This document shows positions 7,940-13,198 of a stretch of DNA of 16,148 nucleotides, piece after piece. The notes below the pieces were generated by a model that had not been told where the DNA came from, did not search any database, and was given only the letters and a program-made list of their open reading frames with translations. This stretch comes from Gammaproteobacteria bacterium (lineage in GTDB: Bacteria; Pseudomonadota; Gammaproteobacteria; SMWH01), in the NCBI GenBank assembly GCA_004357005.1, contig SMWH01000120.1:1-16148 (forward strand), written 5' to 3'. The position numbers were made by a program, and so were the translations under genes. How positions within the stretch are numbered: the first letter of the stretch is position 1; every line of letters begins with the position of its first letter.

Positions 7940-8494
7940 TCAGCCCTCATAGGAAGGCAACCGGTCCAGCAGATCCTTGAGCTTCGGCGCCGTCGCATCC
8001 TTGTCAGACAACACGGGCTCTTCCACCGGCCAGTCGATACCGAGCTCCGGATCGTCCCATGCGATCACGCCGTCGGCGTCAGGGTCATAGGGTGTGGTGC
8101 AATGATAGGCAAACAGCGCACTGCCGCTGGTGACGCAGAAGCCGTGAGCGAACCCGGGTGGAATATACAACTGGTGGCGGTTCTTTTCGGACAAGATCAG
8201 ACCCACCCACTTGCCGAAGTGCGGTGAACCCACGCGAACGTCCACGGCCACGTCATACACTTCGCCCTGAAGCACATACACCAGCTTTCCCTGGGGATTG
8301 GGAAACTGGAAATGCAGACCTCGCAGGCTGCCCATCTCCGATTTCGAGACGTTCGACTGAACGAAGTCCACGTCCAGCCCCGCGGCCGCATAACGGATCT
8401 GGTTCCAGGTCTCCATGAAATAACCGCGGTTATCCCCGAACACCTGGGGCATGATGAGCAGGACGTCGGGCAGATCGGTGCTAGTCAGCAACAT
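7940..8494 (-). CDS. rfbC: dTDP-4-dehydrorhamnose 3,5-epimerase
   Basis: Cupin-fold epimerase for the third step of dTDP-L-rhamnose synthesis, inverting C3 and C5 of the 4-keto sugar. The 184-aa product carries SLRGLHFQ with catalytic His61, VYDVAVDVRVGSPHFGKW, the IPPGFAHGF loop (111–119) and the YDPDADGVIAWDDPELGIDW tail pattern of RmlC. Its ATG lies inside the end of rfbA, giving a 14-nt overlap with the rfbA TAG stop, so translation is likely coupled. The next gene, rfbD, begins right after its stop. Confidence 0.96.
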   Translation of the reverse strand: MLLTSTDLPDVLLIMPQVFGDNRGYFMETWNQIRYAAAGLDVDFVQSNVSKSEMGSLRGLHFQFPNPQGKLVYVLQGEVYDVAVDVRVGSPHFGKWVGLILSEKNRHQLYIPPGFAHGFCVTSGSALFAYHCTTPYDPDADGVIAWDDPELGIDWPVEEPVLSDKDATAPKLKDLLDRLPSYEG

Positions 8495-9374
8495 CGCTCT
8501 TGCCCTGCTTTACCAGGTTGATCAGGTATTCCCCATAACCGTTCTTCTTCAGAGGCTCGGCCAGCTTCAGGAGCTGTTCGTCATCGATCCAGTCATTGCG
8601 CCAGGCGATCTCTTCCGGACAATCCACCCGCAGTCCCTGACGTTGTTCGATGGTTTCGATAAAACTGCCCGCCTGCATGAGCGATTCGTGGGTGCCCGTA
8701 TCCAGCCACGCTATCCCCCGCCCTAATCGTTCCACCATCAGTTCGCGGGACTCGAGATAACATTTGTTGAGATCCGTGATCTCCAGTTCGCCCCGGGACG
8801 AAGGTTTCAGGTCCGCCGCGTAATCACAGGCGCGTTCGTCATAAAAATAGAGTCCGGTCACAGCGTAGTTGGATTTCGGTTTTGCCGGTTTCTCTTCAAG
8901 ACTGATCACCCGGCCGTCCCTGTCAAATTCTGCGACGCCATAGCGTTCCGGGTCTTTGACCCAGTACCCGAACACGGTGGCCCCTTTTGTCCGCGCATTG
9001 GCCGCCCGCAACAACTGGGGTAATCCCTGGCCATAAAAGATGTTGTCGCCCAGAACCAGACAGGAAAGCTGGCCATCCACGAAATCGCGACCAATGATGT
9101 ATGCCTGCGCCAGCCCGCCCGGTTCCGGTTGCACCGCATAACTGAGCTTCAGTCCCCACTGGGACCCATCCTGCAACAGCTCCTGATACAGGCGTTGATC
9201 ATGCGACGTGGTGATGACCAGCGCGTCGCGGATACCCGTCACCATCAGGGTGGACAGCGGGTAATAAACCATGGGTTTGTCATACACGGGCAGCAACTGT
9301 TTGCTCACCACGCGCGTGATGGGATAAAGCCGCGTGCCGGCTCCGCCCGCCAGAATGATTCCCTTCCTGCTCAT
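8481..9374 (-). CDS. rfbA: Glucose-1-phosphate thymidylyltransferase
   Basis: First enzyme of dTDP-L-rhamnose synthesis, forming dTDP-glucose from dTTP and glucose-1-phosphate. The 297-aa product has the nucleotide-binding loop LAGGAGTRLYPIT (8–20), SKQLLPVYDKPMVYYPLS (24–41), the metal-binding Asp in LGDNIFYG (108–115) and EEKPAKPKS (160–168), all typical of RmlA. An AAGGG Shine-Dalgarno lies 7 nt before the ATG. It is separated from rfbB by a 111-nt gap containing a tandem repeat, and its stop overlaps rfbC by 14 nt. Confidence 0.96.
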   Translation of the reverse strand: MSRKGIILAGGAGTRLYPITRVVSKQLLPVYDKPMVYYPLSTLMVTGIRDALVITTSHDQRLYQELLQDGSQWGLKLSYAVQPEPGGLAQAYIIGRDFVDGQLSCLVLGDNIFYGQGLPQLLRAANARTKGATVFGYWVKDPERYGVAEFDRDGRVISLEEKPAKPKSNYAVTGLYFYDERACDYAADLKPSSRGELEITDLNKCYLESRELMVERLGRGIAWLDTGTHESLMQAGSFIETIEQRQGLRVDCPEEIAWRNDWIDDEQLLKLAEPLKKNGYGEYLINLVKQGKSDVAD

Positions 9375-9400
9375 CGCATGACCCTTGCGGGAATTTCTTT

Positions 9401-9469
9401 GCAGGAGCGGCTTTTGTAACGGCGGCTCTTGTAACGGCGGCTTTTGTAGGAGCGGCTTTCCAGCCGCGA
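9401..9469. repeat. Tandem GCGGCTTTTGTA repeat ending in a palindrome (REP-like)
   Basis: Between rfbB and rfbA, a unit of about 15 bp (GGCGGCTCTTGTAAC and variants) is repeated roughly three times, then ends in GCGGCT-TTCC-AGCCGC (9452–9467), a 6-bp hairpin. The motif GTAGGAGCGGCTT..AGCCGCGA is a familiar intergenic repeat in Gammaproteobacteria. It sits inside the sugar-nucleotide operon and could modulate expression of the downstream genes, but no terminator-type T run follows. Confidence 0.7.
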
Positions 9470-9485
9470 TTCCCTAGCCGATTCC

Positions 9486-10541
9486 TTAAACATCAAGGGC
9501 CCCCAATCTCTCAAGCCGGTAGGAGCCATCAAGAACCCGCTGTACCCAATCCTGGTTATCCAGATACCACCGGGCGGTCTTGCGGATTCCCGTTTCGAAC
9601 GTCTCTTTGGGTTCCCATCCCAGGTCGCGCTTGATCTTGCTTGCATCGATGGCATAACGGCGGTCATGCCCGGGCCGGTCTTTCACAAAGGCGATCAGTT
9701 TTTCGTGGGGCGCGCCATCGGGCTGCTGCTCATCGAGGATCGAACACAGGGTTTTCACCACCTCGATGTTGGTTTTCTCGCAGTTGCCACCGATGTTATA
9801 GACCTCACCGGGCGTGCCCTTTTCCGCCACCGTCAACACCGCATCACAATGGTCTTCCACATAAAGCCAGTCGCGCACGTTCATGCCATCACCGTACACC
9901 GGCATGGGTTCACCCGCGAGTCCCTTGGCGAGCATCAGCGGCATCAGCTTCTCCGGGAACTGGTATGGCCCGTAGTTATTGGAGCAGTTTGTCGTTAGCA
10001 CCGGCAAACCATAAGTATGAAAAAACGCGCGCACCAGGTGATCCGCGCCTGCCTTGGAGGCGGCGTACGGCGAGTTCGGCGCGTAGGCCGTCGTCTCTGT
10101 GAAGGCCCCGGTTTCCCCCAGGGATCCATAGACTTCATCTGTCGAAACATGAAGGAACCGGAATGTCTTCTTTTTCTGATCGGGCAATTCCTTCCAGTGA
10201 CCCCGCGCCTCCTGCAACAGGGTCAATGTCCCCATGATGTTGGTGCGTGCAAACAAGGTGGGACCTGCGATGGAACGATCCACGTGCGTCTCAGCGGCGA
10301 AGTTGATCACCGTATCCGGGTCATGTTCGTGGAAAAGCCGCGCCACCAGCGTACGGTCGTCGATATCACCTTTCACAAAAACATGCCGGGGCTCATCACG
10401 TACCGACGACAGGGTATCGAGATTCCCCGCATAGGTGAGCGCGTCCAGATTGATCACCCGCGCGTCGGTCTCGCGCAACAGCTTGAGCACGAAATTACCG
10501 CCGATAAAACCGGCGCCACCCGTTACCAGATAGGTCTTCAT
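9486..10541 (-). CDS. rfbB: dTDP-glucose 4,6-dehydratase
   Basis: NAD-dependent short-chain dehydrogenase/reductase for the second step of dTDP-L-rhamnose synthesis. The 351-aa product has the Rossmann TGGAGFIG at 7–14, NFAAETHVDRSI, the catalytic trio Thr134-Asp135-Glu136 in HVSTDEVYG, and Tyr159-x3-Lys163 (YAASK). The NNYGPYQFPEKLMPLM and RDWLYVEDHCDA motifs follow, as in RmlB. Its ATG is 9 nt beyond a 10-bp perfect GC hairpin, and no Shine-Dalgarno is seen, which is unusual for the first gene of an operon. The gap to the ssb stop is 55 nt, so readthrough from ssb is possible. Confidence 0.96.
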   Translation of the reverse strand: MKTYLVTGGAGFIGGNFVLKLLRETDARVINLDALTYAGNLDTLSSVRDEPRHVFVKGDIDDRTLVARLFHEHDPDTVINFAAETHVDRSIAGPTLFARTNIMGTLTLLQEARGHWKELPDQKKKTFRFLHVSTDEVYGSLGETGAFTETTAYAPNSPYAASKAGADHLVRAFFHTYGLPVLTTNCSNNYGPYQFPEKLMPLMLAKGLAGEPMPVYGDGMNVRDWLYVEDHCDAVLTVAEKGTPGEVYNIGGNCEKTNIEVVKTLCSILDEQQPDGAPHEKLIAFVKDRPGHDRRYAIDASKIKRDLGWEPKETFETGIRKTARWYLDNQDWVQRVLDGSYRLERLGALDV

Positions 10542-10549
10542 GAACGTAG

Positions 10550-10574
10550 CGCGGGCGCGTCAACCGCGCCCGCG
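10550..10574 (-). terminator. Strong GC hairpin between ssb and rfbB
   Basis: CGCGGGCGCG (10550–10559) and CGCGCCCGCG (10565–10574) form a perfect 10-bp stem with the 5-nt loop TCAAC. In the minus direction it follows the ssb stop, so it may stabilise or end the ssb transcript, but no T run follows. It ends 8 nt before the rfbB start and would cover the ribosome-binding region, so translational control of rfbB is an alternative role. Confidence 0.5.
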
Positions 10575-10596
10575 TAGATCATCCGATTCAACTGCT

Positions 10597-11040
10597 TCAG
10601 AACGGTATGTCGTCGTCAAAATCATCCGATGCCGGCGCGGGAGCCGGTGCGGGCGCTTTGACCGGCGGGCTCTCCGCCGGTGCACCACCACCGCCACCAT
10701 CGGCGCGAGAGCCGAGCATCTGCATTTCGTTGGCGACCACCTCAGTCGTGTAGCGATCGTTGCCGTCCTTGTCCTGCCATTTTCGGGTCTGGATACGACC
10801 CTCGACATAGACCTGCGAGCCTTTCTTCAGGTACTCACCGGCGATCTCCGCCAGGCGGCTGAAAAACACCACCCGGTGCCATTCCGTGCGCTCCTGGCGC
10901 TCCCCCGACTGCTTGTCCTTCCAGCTATCCGTGGTGGCTATGCTGATTGTCGTCACCGCAGCACCGGACTGGGTATAGCGGACTTCCGGGTCCGCGCCGA
11001 GATTACCCACCAGAATCACCTTATTAACACCGCGTGCCAT
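10597..11040 (-). CDS. ssb: Single-stranded DNA-binding protein
   Basis: Coats single-stranded DNA during replication, recombination and repair and recruits partners through its C-terminal tip. The 147-aa product begins MARGVNKVILVGNLGADPEVRYT, the standard start of the OB-fold (about residues 5–108, including TEWHRVVFF and GSQVYVEGRIQTRKWQDKDG). A short Gly/Ala/Pro linker precedes the acidic tip DDDIPF (142–147), which is intact. An AAGGAG Shine-Dalgarno stands upstream of the ATG. It is divergent from ispB across a 130-nt gap. Confidence 0.98.
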   Translation of the reverse strand: MARGVNKVILVGNLGADPEVRYTQSGAAVTTISIATTDSWKDKQSGERQERTEWHRVVFFSRLAEIAGEYLKKGSQVYVEGRIQTRKWQDKDGNDRYTTEVVANEMQMLGSRADGGGGGAPAESPPVKAPAPAPAPASDDFDDDIPF

Positions 11041-11115
11041 CCCTGTATCTCCTTGCTGCTCGCTTTCCCGTGACCGGGCTGGTCCAAGCCGGTCAATTTA
11101 CCATACCCTGCAAGT

Positions 11116-11143
11116 CCGACCGGTTCCCCCGGGTCGGTATAAT
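11116..11143 (+). promoter_or_regulatory. Probable ispB promoter: perfect -10 box with an overlapping inverted repeat
   Basis: TATAAT at 11138–11143 is a consensus sigma-70 -10 box, 27 nt before the ispB ATG. No good -35 is found at 17–18 bp (TCCGAC region). An inverted repeat CCGACC (11116–11121) / GGTCGG (11132–11137) fills the spacer directly upstream of the -10, so it could be an operator or a hairpin in DNA. The promoter call rests on the -10 box and position only. Confidence 0.5.
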
Positions 11144-11170
11144 CCTACGCCCCAGTACGAGAACGAGGAC

Positions 11171-12184
11171 ATGTCCAGCCCCGAGTCCACGCTACCGCTG
11201 GCCTCCGATGCCACGCCGGATCTTGAACGGATCCGGTTGCTGGTGGGCGACGACATGGAGGCCGTCAACCGCCTGATCACCGAGCAACTCGCCTCGGAAG
11301 TGGTCCTGATCAATCAGATCGGCCACTACATCGTGGGCAGCGGTGGCAAACGCCTGCGCCCGTTGCTGGTGCTGCTGGCGGCCCGGGCCTGTGGTTACAA
11401 GGGCACGGACCATCGCAACCTGGCGGCGATCATCGAGTTCATCCACACCGCCACCCTGCTCCACGATGACGTAGTCGATGCTTCCGACCTCCGTCGCGGT
11501 AACAAAACCGCCAACGCGGTGTGGGGGAACGAAGCCAGCGTGCTCGTAGGAGATTTCCTCTATTCGCGCTCTTTCCAGATGATGGTGGAGGTGGACCACA
11601 TGCGGGTCATGGACATCATGGCCGAAACCACCAACGTCATTGCCGAAGGCGAGGTGTTGCAACTGCTCAGCGTCAACGATCCCGATACCGATGAAGACCA
11701 CTACATGAAGGTCATCCGCTGCAAAACCGCCAGGCTCTTCGAAGCCGGCACCCGGCTCGCCGCGGTGATATCGGGCCGTCCCGAGTCGGAAGAAACCGCC
11801 CTGGCCGCCTACGGACTGCACCTGGGCAACGCTTTCCAGATCGCCGATGACCTGCTGGACTACGCCAGCTCCGCCGAAGACATGGGCAAGAACACCGGTG
11901 ACGACCTGGCCGACGGCAAACCCACCTTGCCGGTGATCTACGCCATACAGCACGGCGATGATGCCCAGCGCCAGGTCCTGCGCCACGCCATCGAACACGG
12001 CAGCGTGGAACAAATGGAACAGGTGCTCGCCGCCATCGAGAACACCGGCGCCCTGGACTATTGTGAGCGCGTCGCCCGCCGGGAAGCTGGAACAGCCAAA
12101 CATGCCCTCGAGGCGCTGCCGGACTCACCCTTCCGTACCGCCCTGGCGGAACTGGCGGATTTCGCCGTTTCCCGCCGGGCCTGA
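11171..12184 (+). CDS. ispB: Octaprenyl diphosphate synthase
   Basis: Trans-polyprenyl diphosphate synthase that makes the ubiquinone/menaquinone side chain by adding isopentenyl units to farnesyl diphosphate. The 337-aa product has GGKRLRPLLVLL (58–69), the first aspartate-rich motif LLHDDVVDASDLRRG (96–110; Asp99, Asp100, Asp103), the KTARLFEAG stretch (185–193) and the second aspartate-rich motif FQIADDLLDY (222–231; Asp226, Asp227, Asp230). Length and motifs match IspB rather than the shorter IspA. It is the only plus-strand protein gene of the window and is followed by a tRNA-Pro gene 71 nt after its stop. The chain length (C40) is assumed from family similarity. Confidence 0.94.
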   Translation: MSSPESTLPLASDATPDLERIRLLVGDDMEAVNRLITEQLASEVVLINQIGHYIVGSGGKRLRPLLVLLAARACGYKGTDHRNLAAIIEFIHTATLLHDDVVDASDLRRGNKTANAVWGNEASVLVGDFLYSRSFQMMVEVDHMRVMDIMAETTNVIAEGEVLQLLSVNDPDTDEDHYMKVIRCKTARLFEAGTRLAAVISGRPESEETALAAYGLHLGNAFQIADDLLDYASSAEDMGKNTGDDLADGKPTLPVIYAIQHGDDAQRQVLRHAIEHGSVEQMEQVLAAIENTGALDYCERVARREAGTAKHALEALPDSPFRTALAELADFAVSRRA

Positions 12185-12200
12185 TTGCACCGGACCGGGC

Positions 12201-12247
12201 TAATCCGTAAACTGCGCTGCTTCGCGGGCAACCAGCCCCGCGGATTA
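12201..12247. repeat. Inverted repeat in the ispB–tRNA-Pro spacer
   Basis: TAATCCG (12201–12207) pairs perfectly with CGGATTA (12241–12247), enclosing a second short GC pairing (GCGGG with CCCGC). There is no T run, so it is not a classical terminator. It could be an RNA-processing hairpin ahead of the tRNA or a chance structure. Confidence 0.35.
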
Positions 12248-12255
12248 CCCTCGGT

Positions 12256-12332
12256 CGGGGTGTAGCTCAGCTTGGTAGAGCACTGTCTTCGGGAGGCAGG
12301 GGTCGAAGGTTCAAATCCTTTCACCCCGACCA
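12256..12332 (+). tRNA. tRNA-Pro (anticodon CGG)
   Basis: A 77-nt cloverleaf can be folded by hand. The acceptor stem CGGGGTG/CACCCCG has 7 bp. The D arm is GCTC..GAGC. The anticodon stem CTGTC/GGCAG holds loop TTCGGGA with anticodon CGG, reading CCG proline codons. The T arm GAAGG/CCTTT has loop TTCAAAT, and discriminator A and encoded CCA follow. The loop TTCGGGA matches E. coli proK. A TTTTT run lies just after the CCA and may end transcription. The accessory region begins immediately downstream. Confidence 0.96.
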
Positions 12333-12612
12333 CTTTTTGCGACGAAGGTGCGACGAAACCCCCCTCAACGCCATGCCGGGTTCGACTCGTCGCGGCAGCC
12401 CAGACAGGCAGAGCTTTTTTCTTGCGAGCCCGATGCAACGCCCGGTTCTTCCTTCGGCGAGGCTCATGTTTGCCTAGTTGGGTTTCGTAGCACGTTTCAC
12501 AATACCTCCCGACTATTTGTTTTCGCTTCCCATAGTGGTGGAAATTCGTCAACGACTTTCGCTGCCTACAATAGCTACACTGCTTCGTTTCTTGAATATG
12601 TTTAACTGACAT
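12333..12612 (-). pseudogene. Possible zinc-ribbon protein, reading frame running into antisense tRNA-Pro (truncated?)
   Basis: Starting at an ATG (12612), the first 70 residues look like real protein. Cys12-x2-Cys15-x4-Lys-x3-Phe and Cys38-x2-Cys41 match the small zinc motif (C-x2-C...KplseF...C-x2-C) often found at the N-terminus of phage or HNH-nuclease-associated proteins, and a Lys/Arg-rich stretch follows (50–68). From residue 94 the frame is the antisense of tRNA-Pro, giving the well-known artefact GVKGFEPSTP, and it continues to a stop at 12058 inside antisense ispB. It lies 34 nt after the nuclease gene on the same strand, so it may be a fourth, truncated gene of that operon. No clear Shine-Dalgarno is seen. 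It may also be a chance frame. Confidence 0.35.
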
Positions 12613-12646
12613 AGTTTAGCTACAACGGCTGTGCACCCTCATCTTA

Positions 12647-13198
12647 TTAGGCGATCGCGTAGTTGGCATAGGCCTCTAGGATTCGATTGAGGGCCGGCTG
12701 GCTTCCTTTTATGGCCTCCTCGCCATAATCAACAACCATTTTCTCGAACGAAACTTGAATAAGCTGGCTAAGTGCTTTGTCAGCGAATGGCGACATGCGG
12801 TTTATTTCGAAGCGCATATCAGCGCGCAAATCAGTGCCCGGGACCGGTAGAAAAAGCCACTCATCGGTGAGCTGGCCACCCAGGACAGCCAACATCGTGC
12901 CAAAACCTTCTTCGCGCCTTGCTTGGAGTCCGTCAAGGTCCTTGGACGAAACGTATACTCCGCTGCCGGCCGTAGTTTTCACCTCGAACGCAAGGTTCCG
13001 ATCAGCTAACACAACTTCAAGATCGATGCCTTGCACTGCCCGGTCCGTCACTCTGTTTGCACCTATGTCAAGGAAAGCCAGGGCCAGAAATTTTTGGGTC
13101 AGCTTGCCGTAGTCCTTATTCCTAGCTTCGCGAACCAATCGGAGCGTTTTCCAAGCACCTAGCTTCAAGTGATCGTCGCTCCGGATGCTGGATCCCAT
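12647..13198 (-). CDS. PD-(D/E)XK-type nuclease-like protein of the ATPase operon
   Basis: A 183-aa protein with a recognisable PD-(D/E)XK core: Asp59 in GIDLEVV and Glu72-x-Lys74 in LAFEVKTT, spaced as in restriction-endonuclease-like folds. The following GSGVYVSSKDLDGLQARREEGFG and MLAVLGGQLTDEWLFLPV resemble the region after the active site in DUF4420-type PD-(D/E)XK proteins, but this one is much shorter; I cannot confirm the family. The likely role is DNA cleavage as effector or processing nuclease for the ATPase encoded upstream. Its ATG lies inside the end of the ATPase gene (34-nt overlap); a TTG at about residue 11 is a possible alternative start. G+C is lower than in the core genes. 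No transmembrane segment is seen. Confidence 0.8.
   Translation of the reverse strand: MGSSIRSDDHLKLGAWKTLRLVREARNKDYGKLTQKFLALAFLDIGANRVTDRAVQGIDLEVVLADRNLAFEVKTTAGSGVYVSSKDLDGLQARREEGFGTMLAVLGGQLTDEWLFLPVPGTDLRADMRFEINRMSPFADKALSQLIQVSFEKMVVDYGEEAIKGSQPALNRILEAYANYAIA

Noticed and set aside
9401..9469. Short regular repeats considered as a CRISPR array
   Set aside because: Units of about 15 bp follow each other without unique spacers and no cas genes are present.
9371..9667. Open frame with the repeated peptide SRRYKSRRYKSR
   Set aside because: The repeat peptide is only the translation of the intergenic tandem repeat, and the rest is a shadow of rfbB.
11192..12103. Long open frame of 303 codons on the minus strand, antisense to ispB
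   Set aside because: It mirrors the high-G+C ispB gene, has His/Val/Gly-rich shadow composition and no recognisable domain; ispB has clear prenyltransferase motifs.
12256..12332. Peptide GVKGFEPSTPASRRQ read on the minus strand
   Set aside because: This is the well-known artefact of translating the antisense strand of a tRNA-Pro gene, not a protein domain.
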